From Alviniconcha marisindica (lineage: Eukaryota; Mollusca; Gastropoda; Provannidae), in assembly GCA_018857735.1 (NCBI GenBank), contig JABMCL010001606.1:483501-547500 (forward strand): DNA of 64,000 nucleotides. The letters are read 5' to 3'. A program made the translations under genes and the position numbers. Shown piece after piece: positions 9,420-19,843 of the stretch. Position 1 is the stretch's first letter. Every line of letters starts with the position of its first letter. The notes under the pieces are model-generated. The model was not told the DNA's origin, did no database searches, and was given only the letters and a program-made list of their open reading frames with translations.

Positions 9420-10258
9420 CTTCCTCCTCCTGTCCTTCCCTCCCCAGCCATCCCTCCTGCCCTCCCCTCCCCAGCCCTCCTGTCCTTCCCTCTTCCCCAG
9501 CCCTCCCATCCTTCCCTCTCCAGCCCTCCCCTTCCCAACCCTCCTGTCCTTCCCTCCCCAGCCCTTCTGTCCTGTCCTCCCCAACCCTCTGGTCCTTCCC
9601 TCCCCAGCCCTCCTGTCCTTCCCTCCTCCCCAGCCCTCCAGTCCTTCCCTCTCCAGCCCTCCCCTCCCCAACCCTCCTGTCCTTCCCTCCCCAGCCCTCC
9701 TCCCACCCTCCTGCCATCCTCCAGTCCTTCCCTCTCCAGCCCTCCTCTCCCCAACCCTTCTGCCCTTCCCTCCCCAGCCTCCCCTCCCCAACCCTTCCCT
9801 CCCCAGTCCTCCCGTCCTTCCCTCCCCAGCCCTCCTGTCCTTCCCTCCCCAACCCTTCTGCCCTTCCCTCCCCAACCCTCCTGTCCTTCCCTCCCCAGTC
9901 ATCCCCTCTCCAACCCTCCTGCCTCCTCCTCCTCCCCAACCCTCCTGTCCTTCCCTCCCCAGCCCTCCTGTCCTGCCCTCTCCAACCCTTCTGCTCTTCC
10001 CTCCCCAACCCTCCTGCCCTTCCCTCCCCAGTCATCCCCTCCCCAACCCTCCTGTCCTTCCCTCCCCAGCCCTCCTGCCCTCCCCAACCCTTCTGCCCTT
10101 CCCTCCCCTCCCCGACCCTCCTGTGCCCCCACCCCCACCCCAGCCCTCCTGTCCTCCCCACCCCAGCCCTCCGTCCTCCCCTCCCCAGCCCTCCTGTCCT
10201 TCCCTCCCAACCCCCTGCCCTTCCCTCCCAGCCCTCCTGCCCTTCCCTCCCCAACCCT
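9420..10258. repeat. 23-bp polypyrimidine minisatellite
   Basis: About 36 units of CCCTCCCCAGCCCTCCTGTC plus three bases (23 bp), with many point changes and short indels. The plus strand is about 85-90 percent pyrimidine over 840 bp. Such tracts can form triplex (H-) DNA. Open frames over it are artefacts of the composition. Located in the large kinesin intron. Confidence 0.93.
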
Positions 10259-10625
10259 CTTATCATACTGCTCTCCCTTTGCCTTCAGAGCGGCGCTCCG
10301 CGCACTGCTCCCTGCTCCTTTCGTTTTTAGCCCTGTCTTTTATTTATAGCAGCAATGGCGGCTGTCTCGATAAAAACGCTCCTTGCTGGGCCCGCGCACC
10401 CAGAAAGTCGGGTCCTATGTGCAGCGAGGCCAGAGCTATCAAACCTCTCTCTTTACAGCCCGGAAAGGTCCCGCTTTAGACAAGTATGCTTCGCCTGCTG
10501 CCAGTCGGAATTATCTGCCATTCCAAGTCTTGCTCTCCCTGCAGGTTTTCAGCTTCGTCTTTTTTCCAGTCCTCTTCAAATAATTACATGTCATAACACA
10601 AAACAATTTAAAGGCGGACCCTACA

Positions 10626-10932
10626 TTTGACGAGAGAGAGAGAGAGAGAGAGAGAGGCAGGCCAAGAAACAGAAGGCACAGAGATAGCACAAAGTGTCTA
10701 TGTGTGCACTCTCGCTCTCTCTCTCTCTGTCTGTCTGTCTGTATTTGGGTGCGCAACTATGACATTTTAAAAGGGGGGGGGGGACAGACAGACAGGCAGA
10801 GCCAAAGAAACAGAAGGCACAGAGAGGTAGGCACAAAGTGTCTATGTGTGCGCACGCTCTCGCTCTCTCTTTCTCTCTCTCTCTGTCTGTCTGTCTGTAT
10901 ATTGGGTGCGCAACTATGACATTTTAAAAGGT
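10626..10932. repeat. About 150-bp tandem duplication with GA/TCTG tracts
   Basis: The block AAACAGAAGGCACAGAGA, CACAAAGTGTCTATGTGTG, CT/TCTG tract, TTGGGTGCGCAACTATGACA and TTTTAAAAGG occurs twice (about 10640-10772 and 10790-10931). The first copy ends in a G run at 10773-10782. Confidence 0.85.
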
Positions 10933-11571
10933 GCGCACTGAAAACAAAGTGCGCTTATGACCAATCCGGTGCAAAACCCTGATAAAAGATGCGTTTCTGA
11001 GCATCTCGCGCGATCTGAAGGCAGACAAGCAACACTTTCTTTGCGAGAAATAAAGGGCCACTCGGCCCAGCCACGCATAGGAATTCAATCGCTACGGAAA
11101 TGATTTATACACTGTTTACACGGACCTATGGCCATTTTGGCGAAGCCTTCTTCCCCCCCCCCCTTCTTTTAAACACGTGATCAAACAGTTCTCTGCTTGC
11201 AACCTTTCCAGTATTTAATTCTCCGTGTGCAGTTATCACCAGTGTGTTTCTCATCAGAGTGAAGGATGCTCAAAATGTTCTAAGATCTTATTTCTACACC
11301 GTTCCTGCCGGGCGTTGCAGATATAGCAGGCAAAAAGCCGGCTGGAACAAAACATAACATCAATCACTGCACGCCTTGATCCGCGGAAGAAGAACCGACC
11401 ACGAAGGGAATCAATATCCTTCAGCAACACAATCCACGCTGGACCCGTTTTTCTCTCTCTTCGCCTTAAAAAGGATTTTGCCATTCTTATGACCGTTTGT
11501 CCGTTTTTACAACCCTGCTTGTGACAACTGCAGTCAGCGTGTGATCAGTAAGCCACACATTCGTTAGGCCT
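10933..11571. other. No gene seen in kinesin intron
   Basis: Mostly unique. A C run lies at 11153-11162. A hammerhead-like string at 11246-11262 on the minus strand lacks stem II and was rejected. Confidence 0.4.
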
Positions 11572-11660
11572 GATTAAAGCCACGTTGTCTCTGGAGAGGT
11601 ACTGGCGGGGTCCCGAAATCCCAGGAGATGGGGGGGGGGGGGGGGGGAGAGAAGTCACAG
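11572..11660 (-). repeat. Dispersed repeat family G, inverted copy
   Basis: The reverse complement matches 1660-1720: CTCTGGAGAGGTACTGGCGG here against CCGCCAGTACCTCTCTGGAG there, with the AAATCCCAGG block. It is followed by a G run (11630-11647). Confidence 0.7.
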
Positions 11661-11667
11661 GGTGGAC

Positions 11668-11915
11668 GTACGTTTTCTGGTTCTGGCCATAGACTACATT
11701 TACTGGTTTACTGGTGCTGGCCATAGACTACATTAACTGGTGCTGGCCATAGACTACGTTTACTGGTGCTGGCCATGGACGTATGTTTATTGGTGCTGGC
11801 CATAGACTATATTTACTGGTGCTGGCCATAGACTACGCTTACTGGTTTACTGGTACTGGCCATAGACTATATTTACTGGTTTACTGGTGCTGGCCATAGA
11901 CTACGTTTACTGGTG
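11668..11915. repeat. 26-bp minisatellite
   Basis: About nine units of TACTGGTGCTGGCCATAGAC plus six bases, some with an extra 8-bp TACTGGTT step. It ends about 145 bp from the kinesin exon 12059-12116. Confidence 0.93.
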
Positions 11916-12058
11916 CTGGGCCCGCGTGGCGTTCTACCGGATGTTTACGCCAGGTTAATGAAGAATGACGCGTTGCGGAATTTGCCCCCCCCCCTCCCCC
12001 CCGGCCAAACATGGCCCCGTGTGCGCGCCCTTAAGGAAGCAGAAAGCAGCGGACATAC

Positions 12059-12116
12059 CGGCGAATTTGGGGTTGTTCTCCTCCATGGACCAGAAGCAGT
12101 GGTCAAAGGCGAACAC
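12059..12116 (-). CDS. KIF13: Kinesin-3 motor domain exon (VFAFDHCFWSM), KIF13-like
   Basis: A 58-nt exon with acceptor CTCTGTTGCAG and donor GCC G/GTATGT on the minus strand. It starts in phase 0 and encodes VFAFDHCFWSMEENNPKFA plus the first base of Gly. The FDHCFWSM string is diagnostic for KIF13-type kinesin-3 (KIF1 has FDYSYWSH here). It joins in phase to 7106-7198 to read KFAGQEHVF. The preceding exons, with VRVRP and the start codon, were not found at higher coordinates on the minus strand despite 50 kb being available; they may be short and missed, or outside. Confidence 0.9.
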
Positions 12117-12550
12117 CTGCAACAGAGGAACCCGTTACACACGGACCCCGCATGGGGCAGCCGTGTCGTCACTCACACACACTCCTACACGTCCGTTAAC
12201 CTGCATTTTCAAACGCACTGTTTCATTAAATATAAAGTTGTTGTTTTTAATATTGTATTATTTCATATACTTTACTTGTATTTCATGTAATTCCTTCCTT
12301 TGGACAAAATATTTTTAATCTGGTTTATCTTGCAATACTAACAAAACAAAACGGAAGTACGCCCTTGACGCTGAATATATGTACTTAAATAATAATGATC
12401 AACTATTCATAAAGCACATAAGAAAGAGCCGGGCACGCTGTACAAAATTCAAATGTAAACTACATCCACACTTATACACCATAAGCAGAAAACGACAATA
12501 ACAATGACTACAAGCTCAACAGGCAAGACCAACATTGCACCTCCCCCCCC

Positions 12551-12948
<398 letters not shown>

Positions 12949-13296
12949 AACTGGCTCACAGGTATGGCTACGACACAGTCAAAAAAACACAACCATGTCA
13001 AAATAGTCAATCATTAGCATGTCTCAATATTACTGCTCATAAGTATATGAAGAGAAATTCTTCACGAAAAAGTACAAGATAAAAACACAATTCATCACAC
13101 TGCAAGCAAATGTCAGATTCAATCATGATACAATTCTTTTTAGCTACATGTGTTCTGGAGCCTATATTCCGCGGGCCCACACGAGAACCAGCGTTAGCCA
13201 CACCAAAGGGAAGCTAAAAGTGGAGAGAGAATTTGGAATAACCGAAGTTGAATGGAATGGGAGATTAGAAATAGAGAAACGAAGAAATTCCAGCAG

Positions 13297-13475
13297 CGGG
13301 CGAAGCATGCATGACTATATTCTGACCTACCGTATGCTTTAAAGGAAACCCCTTTGGTTTTAACACAATATCATAAAACACACAACACAACAGAAAAGAG
13401 AAAAGCAAACAAACAAAAGCTCTGAGGGGACCTTAATTAATGCGTCCGCCATGCCACACTGTGGGGGACGGAGGA
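13297..13475 (+). repeat. Dispersed repeat family C, degenerate copy
   Basis: Shares ACTATATTCTGACCTAC, a CTTTAAAG block, then GGGGACCTTAATTAATGCGT and CCGCCATGCC with copies at 26480-26625, 42160-42310 and 54140-54380. Ends near a G run (13479-13489). Nature unknown; possibly a SINE-like element. Confidence 0.6.
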
Positions 13476-13800
13476 AGGGGGGGGGGGGGAGATTAACGCA
13501 TATAATCTCGTTATCTTTCAGAGAAACAGAAGGCAAAGAACAAGAAGAAGAAGAAAGAAAAAAAGGTGAAGTGACACTGGCGGACATCTATACAAGGCCG
13601 GCATTATCATGATACGCCAGGCGCGTGATCAAAGGGAGGCAAGAAGTGGTAAGGGAAATAAACTCTGGGATCAAGCCCCTTTCATAGAAGATCAGTAGTA
13701 ACTGAATTGATTTTTGTTGAGATCAAAACTCCGTAGCCACAAACACCTCAGAATTACGGTTGCCCTTTGTGACTTTTCCTCGTTCCTACTGGATTGCTGC

Positions 13801-13833
13801 TGTCACTCACTCACTCACTCACTCACTCACTCA

Positions 13834-13881
<48 letters not shown>

Positions 13882-13955
13882 AATATATATATATTATATA
13901 TAATATATTATATAAATATATAACCCCCCCCCCCCCACACACACACACACACACT
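13801..13955. repeat. (TCAC)n, (AC)n, (AT)n, C16 and (AC)n cluster
   Basis: About nine TCAC units run into AC, then AT with interruptions, a C16 run (13923-13937) and a final short AC tract. Confidence 0.96.
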
Positions 13956-14344
13956 TGTTACGGGGTAACAAGCACCCCCTCCCCCCCAGGTTGTTTAGTC
14001 CCTTGGACTTCGAACTCTCCAATAGCGCTCACCTGATCCGCTGCTCTTCTTCAATATCACTTCCTCAACCACCACCACACTCCCCCACCCCCCGCCGCCC
14101 CCTCCCCTCCCACACTTGGGTGGCGCGAAGGGCTGGCTGACCTGTCAGTATCGCAGCGCACGCGAAAGGGGCAAGGCCGAGGCACGTTCCCATTGAACTG
14201 GACCAGTGCCCGGCACGTGGAGGGCCTACCAAGTCCCCAGCCCGGCTCGTGTCTGGGCTGAGAGCTTCCTGCCAGTGGCATCGCTACTTCCCCTCTACAC
14301 TTCCGTGTGAACACGGCCACGCCTGCAGACAGTCCGCCATCTCG

Positions 14345-14740
14345 GAAGCCTGCCCCATTTTGGAACCAGCTCTGTGGCAATGGCACCATTTGCAGCAGTT
14401 CTACATACAGTTGCAAAATTGTCAACTTGGCGGCGTCTATCAGAGTTTAGAACCAGAACCAGCTCTGTGTCAGTTAATGGCACCATTTGGCGCAGTTCTA
14501 CATAGACTAGTTGCATGACTGTGAACTTGGCGTAGCCTAGCCCAGTTTAGAACCAGAACCAGCTCTGTACATTTCACTCGTATCGCTTACAAAAGTTCTG
14601 CATTTGCATGTGGGCTTTTGCGGAATCAGTTTCAGAACGAGCTTTGTGCCAGCGACATCACCTGGAGCCGGTCTACATTTCGGTGTGGTATTTCCAAAAC
14701 CTGTCTGTTTTACTTTTAGAACCAGCTGGAGTGAAAACTC
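14345..14740. repeat. About 110-bp degenerate tandem repeat
   Basis: The block TTTAGAACCAGAACCAGCTC, TGGCACCATTTG-GCAGTTCTACAT and GTGAACTTGGCG recurs at about 14357, 14450 and 14545; more decayed units with AGAACGAGCTTTGTG and AGAACCAGCTGGAG reach 14735. No coding sense. Confidence 0.75.
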
Positions 14741-14903
14741 CACGCCAATGCTAACTAACCAATCGTATCGCTTGGAAAGTGACATCTTCAAGGCAGTTTT
14801 GCGGCATTTGTCCGGGCATAGGACCACCTGGAGCCCCTAATGTTCCCCATGCAAATTGTCGGCCTCATTTCATCAGAGACGGGTCAACGTAAAATTAGTG
14901 CCC

Positions 14904-14908
<5 letters not shown>

Positions 14909-14966
<58 letters not shown>
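14909..14966. repeat. (GT)n microsatellite
   Basis: About 29 uninterrupted GT units. Confidence 0.98.
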
Positions 14967-14967
<1 letters not shown>

Positions 14968-15119
14968 CTGACAGTCGTCCATGTGGTGCGCTGAGTAAGC
15001 AGTCCAAGCCAGAGACCAGATTTCGAGCGGTTTAAATTATAGTTTCCATGTACTACAGGATAGGAGTGCGTACGTTACGTCAGAGTCCAGGGCAGCAATC
15101 ACATTTTCCTACCCCTCGG

Positions 15120-15167
15120 CCCCCCCCCCCCCCCCACCCCTCACACACACACACACACACACACACA
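15120..15167. repeat. C16 run and (AC)n
   Basis: C16 with one A, then about 12 AC units. Confidence 0.97.
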
Positions 15168-15336
15168 AACGAAACCCCGGCGGATGTATGTAAAATACGC
15201 TGAATTTGTTTTTATTTTAAAGGAAGAAGAAGAAGAAGAAGAAGACCCAGAAAACTCCAAGTCACCCAGTCAGACTCTGCTGCTGCCTCCCACACCATCT
15301 CAGTCCGGTGAAGATTATGTGCCTTGTCTAATTATT

Positions 15337-15428
15337 CGCGTGCCAGGTGAGAGTTACTGTAGGCGACTCAGGTCTTTGTTGTGTCTGTGTGTGACGTCCT
15401 TCCACAGCTAACTAACTCCCTTGTTTGT
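15337..15428 (+). repeat. Dispersed repeat family F, copy 1
   Basis: GTGCCAGGTGAGAGTTACTG then TAGGCGACTCAG, TGACGTCC and CTAACTAACT match the reverse complement of 42703-42793 over about 90 bp. In the other copy one end carries a palindromic extension. Confidence 0.7.
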
Positions 15429-15576
15429 GGATTCCAACACCGTCGGGAAGGAACGAGGCCGAGTGGCAAGGCTCTGTGGCCGCTGGCTTTCCCCAGGGAA
15501 GGCTACCCGAGCTTCCCCAGGGAAAGTCCTCATCGGCGCAACAATCGGGTCTGCACACTAACAAACACAAGGGACG

Positions 15577-15608
<32 letters not shown>

Positions 15609-16061
15609 ACCCTGCGAACGACGACAATGCCAAGCAAGCACCCCCACCGTGTGCCGCTGCCTCCGGCGCTGTGAGCTGAGGGTTGCTTTATAGACCACAA
15701 GATGCAAGCCATTTGTCAAACCACTCATTGTTATTCCCCACCAGACAGCAGCCAACCTCCTGCTCTTCTTCAATGTCACTCTACTCATCCGCCCTGGGGG
15801 CGGGGATCGGGGGGCGTGGGCGGGATGAGGGGTGAATTCGATGACGGAGAGGGGGGGGGGGGGGGGGTCAACGGTCCAGGATCCTTGCTGAGGGGACGGG
15901 GCTAAGAAAGGAGAGCAATCGATGGGAAAGTCGGGACTGACGGGGTGAAAATAAATATTACTCGTCTTTAACAAAACACAGGGCAGGGTCGGGGGGCAGG
16001 GTCGGGGGTCAGGGTCGCCGGGTTCCCCAGCCCCTTGTTGGGCCCTGTTGGGGAGGTGACG
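15429..16061. other. No gene seen; G runs
   Basis: G runs at 15592-15608 and 15850-15867 and short GGCAGGGTCGGG repeats at 15982-16017. No exon recognised. Confidence 0.45.
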
Positions 16062-16140
16062 GAACTAGCCACACTCCGAGCATCGCTTTCCGGCACCTTC
16101 CTCCAAACTCTGCCAAAACTGGTTACGCCACTGAAGGCCC
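16062..16140 (-). repeat. Dispersed repeat family D, inverted copy
   Basis: The reverse complement reads GGAGGAAGGTGCCGGAAAGC then GATGCTCGGAGTGT, matching 38788-38822, 52424-52455 and 52707-52738. The extension with CCAAACTCTGCCAAAACTGG also matches 52361-52420. Confidence 0.75.
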
Positions 16141-16487
16141 CCAACACTCTTTATCTCCGCGCAGATGTACACCGACGCTGTCAGCGCCCTCGGAAAGGTA
16201 CGGGTACTAATAAGACTGTTAAAGCAACATAGTGTCCAAGCACGCACATAAACACAAGGCGCGTCCGCCCCGGGTTAAAAAAAAGTTCCGTCTCGATTCA
16301 AACGATCTTAGTTTTTATTTGTACTGGCGTCAGCAGCATGGGCGCTTATAAATTAAAAGAAACGCTTTATATAATTCGAGTTGTCTATTACAAACTTACT
16401 GCCATTTGAGCACAAACGAAGAACTGTCCGTTAGCTGACAGTTTTCCGAGACCTATGGCGTAGTGGTTGGAGGAAGGATGGTAGGTA

Positions 16488-16655
16488 GGTAGTGTTGCTT
16501 AATGTCCTCAGATGTCAGTTGACATATTAGGGACAAGCTGAGACCAATGCCGAAGCATGATTCAATATAGCTTTACGTCCACGGAAACCAGAAGGCTCGT
16601 TAGGACGGACAGCCCAGGACGGCCACCTCGACTCTCACACAGCTCCTAAACTATG
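16488..16655 (+). repeat. Dispersed repeat family B, long form
   Basis: Left module: GTTGCTTAATGTCCTCAGAT, TGTCAGTTGACATATTAGGG, CCAATGCCGAAGCATG. Right module: GCTTTACGTCCACGGAAACC, AGCCCAGGACGGCCACCTCG, TCACACAGCTCCT. The same long form is at 55835-55987 and inverted at 41757-41932. The two modules resemble each other (GCTT-A-TGTCC ... TTAGGGAC), so the element may be an old dimer. No RNA polymerase III boxes or reading frame seen. Confidence 0.85.
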
Positions 16656-16659
16656 TGGA

Positions 16660-17860
16660 GGAAGGATGCCGTAAACCAGCGTTTGGACTAGCTAGAGAGC
16701 GATTACCGGTGGGCTCACTGTCCAGTCATAGTCATCAGTCAGCTAGCATTCCAGCTTGAAGCACCCCAACCCCCTCCCTCGCCACCCCCAGCCCAGCCCC
16801 CACCCCAACACGAGTCCAGTGTCCATCACACAACGCCCACGGCGGTTGGGCTTCAGCACAGACAACTACCGATAGGCACGGGGTGACTGGGCCGCATCAC
16901 CTGTCCTGGAGGCGGGTGAGCAGAAAAGTCGTGACCTGCAAGTAACCCTGAGCCACAAGGATCGGAGGTCATCATCACCACATTTCCTGTGCATCTGGCG
17001 GTGTTAGCAACGCCGTCATTGGCCGGGTGTGAAAAGGCCGCATGGACCCGAGCTCAAACTGCCAGCAAGGCTGACGTCGCTCCTAACGACGCTGATTGCT
17101 ACAACTCGTCAGCGTCAAGTCGGGCACCGTCAACAGGCTGCGCCGCATCACCGTGGTGGTGAAGCGTGAGGCTGTGGGCAGAGTGGCCGCAAATCCCCTG
17201 ACATGAAATAACCCGCAGTCTCTTTGCAGCACACAGGGACAGTACGATCTGCAGCCTCGGGCACGCTCAGAATAGCCTGACAGTGGACAATTAATCGTCT
17301 CCAGATAAGGATAATTATCTCACGCCTGATACCGCAGAGCCGGTTAATAATCTAGTATTAACATTTGGCCGTATGGATCACAGTATGGATCAGTTACAGC
17401 AGACTTGCTGCTAATATTACATCACGCCGTGCACGTCAAGCAAAACTGATCTGTTACGATTTCAAAGGCGCGCACAGCTGAAAGTAATGTTTAAACATCT
17501 GGTGTCCTTGATGACAGCGAGAAAAAGATAAAACGATGGCTAACGTTGCTCCTAACTCTACGCTGACTGCTATAAGTGATCACCACGCTTCACCACCACA
17601 GTGATGCGGCAAACGGCAGGAGGCCCTTGCCACGTGCCATGAGCTTGACCGCGACGGCTCGACCTGCCACGCAATAACCGTTTCAACATGTCCGTTACGT
17701 TACCGCCGTGTGGCCCAGCGCAAAGATACGAGGCTGGCAAGCAGACGGACGTATGTTCGAGTCCACCCCGGCTCTCTTTTCTCTCACAATTAATGACATA
17801 TTAAAACGATCCATGTCTTAATGAACCAACATCACCGACACTCTCTCTCTCTCTCTCTCT
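16660..17860. other. Mostly unique region with a broken inverted repeat and SINE remnant
   Basis: 17080-17175 and 17538-17615 share a direct block (GCTCCTAACGACGCTGATTG against GCTCCTAACTCTACGCTGAC) and an inverted block (GCCGCATCACCGTGGTGGTG, inverted at 17575-17613). 17700-17830 keeps a SINE-like B box (GTTCGAGTCCACC) and GGCTCTCTTTTCTC. 17280-17480 is AT-rich with TAATTAATC- and GATAAGGATAATTATC-like motifs. No gene found. Confidence 0.5.
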
Positions 17861-18128
17861 GACTGACAGCAGGCAAGACCACAGACATTACACCGCGGGA
17901 CTGATGGGATTGACGGTAGGCAGACTGGACCACAGACATTACACCACGGGACTGACAGCAGGCAGGACCACAGACACTACACTACGGGGCTGACGGGATT
18001 GACAGCAGACAGACAAGACCACAGGCACTACACTACGGGACTGACGGAACTGGACCACAGACATTACACCACCGACTGACAGCTGGCAGGACCACAGTGT
18101 AGTGTAGTAGTGTCTACTACACTACGGG
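17860..18128. repeat. About 45-60 bp degenerate tandem repeat
   Basis: ACCACAGACATTACACCACG, GGACTGACGG and GCAGGCAGGACC recur five to six times with variable spacing, after a (TC)n run at 17840-17860. Confidence 0.8.
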
Positions 18129-18305
18129 ACTGACAACAAAACGGCGGTCAGCGGCCTGCACGGCTGGCGGGCCGGCCCTGATGCTAATGACCGATGGTTA
18201 CGTGTCCGCGTTAACGACCGACAACGAGTGGTTATCGCCTGGCCATTTCCGCAGGTGGCGCTCAGGTGACGGTGAGGAGCGTGGGGTGAGCCCAGGCCAC
18301 AGCCA

Positions 18306-18402
18306 GGTGAGACCAAAGACCGTCTGTCTGTCTGTCTGCCCGTCTGTCTGTCTGTCTGCCTGCCTGCCTGCCTGCCTGCATGCCTGTCTGTCTGTCTCTC
18401 TC
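18306..18402. repeat. (TCTG)n and (CCTG)n microsatellite
   Basis: About 20 tetranucleotide units with a switch from TCTG to CCTG and back. Confidence 0.95.
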
Positions 18403-18535
18403 TCGGTTTTTTTGTTTTTTGTTTTGGTATCATCATACTTTGTATTGGTGAACATCTTGTTGGTAAGAACAGATTGTAAGAATTGCCTCCGAGCTACAAT
18501 CCTATCCTTGGGTAGTAAATCTCTCCGTCTCTCTC

Positions 18536-18565
18536 CAGACAGACAGACAGACAGACACACACACA

Positions 18566-18598
<33 letters not shown>

Positions 18599-18632
18599 CA
18601 AACAGCGCCCCCCCCCCCCCCCCCCCCCCCAG
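18536..18632. repeat. (ACAG)n, (AC)n and C22 run
   Basis: About five ACAG units, about 25 AC units with one T, then a C run at 18609-18630. Confidence 0.96.
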
Positions 18633-19843
18633 TTAAGTAAGTAAGTGGTTTTACACGCCCAGCCAACCTGGTAGGTCATCACAGCAGGGCGAGAAACCAA
18701 CTGAGAATAATCATTTCTGACAGAGTTCATCAGGGGAACCCAGGCTTAACAGTCTTTCGTACGTAGAACTGAAGTGGCAATTTGTGCAACATGGAACCTT
18801 CTGACTTTGTGTTACTTAGGCGAAGAAGAATGAGACCCCCCCCCCCCCCCCCCCCCGCTCCACACCCACTCACCCTCCATGGCAAAAGATGGTGTGTAAC
18901 GGAGTTAAGATAATGTAAAAACCGTTAACTGCTGTGGAAACACCAACCCGGCGTTTGACGCAGGGTGCAGGATGCTCAGAGTACGGTGCCGTATTGATAC
19001 TAACACTGCCGTGCCAATGACGTCAAAGTCAGTCCTAATGGCGGCGCTAACGGCCGTGTTCTTGCCTTTTCAACCGTCGATTTTTAACAAATCAGACTCT
19101 ACAACGACCGAAACACTAACGTGAGTGTATTTTTTATGCCATCCCTATTGACACGTCCAGCTGTCGGTTAACTTCGTTAAACTTAAAGAACGGTTCTGTG
19201 TAACTGTAAGGGTTAGTAGCCGTAGTGTCGCGGACCGGAACAACAGCTGCGGCTCGCCTTTCTCTACAAACCGGTAGTGACGTTTCCCGCCACACCGCGT
19301 CAGACAGGAGCTGCTACAGCCCACGGTGTCTGAGCAGACGACAAGAGGCCAGCGCCTCACGGCCCAGCCCGGCCCACGCACAACCCATTCCGGTGGCCCA
19401 GTGCCTCCCTGTCTACTTGCCCCCAAACCCCCGGCAGCTGGCATTATCGTCCCCAATCGCCGCAAGCTCCGCTCTAACCTCTTTGCCGCGCTGTTTACGC
19501 TGTAAAGTAAGTAAACACGGCTTTACGTCCACGAGATGGCTTATTAGGGACATGTGTTTACGCTGTAATAATAGGCCTACTGTACATGTCAGTCCATGAC
19601 TCTTATTGCCTGTTACATCCCAACATGTCTGTGGCTGTGACTGGTTGAAAGGATCGTCCATTCAGTTGTCCGATTCTTCGGAGAAATCATCAACACAATT
19701 TCCATGCATAGTTTACGTCATTTTTAACTGCGTGGATGAAGCTTTCTCGTATTTAAGGTCAAAGGGTTAGGTGCAGCCTCAAATGTGTGAATATAAATCA
19801 TCAAACCGAGCCTATCTGATTTCAGTAACTGCTCTTGACACAC
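18633..19843. other. No gene seen; repeat fragments
   Basis: 18635-18690 (TTTTACACGCCCAGCCAACC) resembles 26325-26400, a dispersed repeat. A C21 run lies at 18836-18856. 19500-19556 (GGCTTTACGTCCACGAGATG then GGCTTATTAGGGAC) is a family B fragment. 19730-19843 is AT-rich unique DNA up to the transposon end. Confidence 0.5.

Noticed and set aside
9219..10479. Long proline/leucine/serine-rich frames (about 370 residues)
   Set aside because: Composition effect of the 23-bp CT-rich minisatellite; three frames are open.
11246..11262. Minus-strand CTGATGAGAAAC resembling a hammerhead
   Set aside because: Stem II is absent, no UH cleavage site in the right place, and flanks do not match family H.
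11668..11915. CRISPR-like array
   Set aside because: Short direct repeats without unique spacers in a eukaryotic intron; a plain minisatellite.
16164..16199. 33-nt plus-strand microexon (MYTDAVSALGK) with CGCAG acceptor and GTACGG donor
   Set aside because: Next to a family D repeat, too short to judge, no partner exon and no family recognised.
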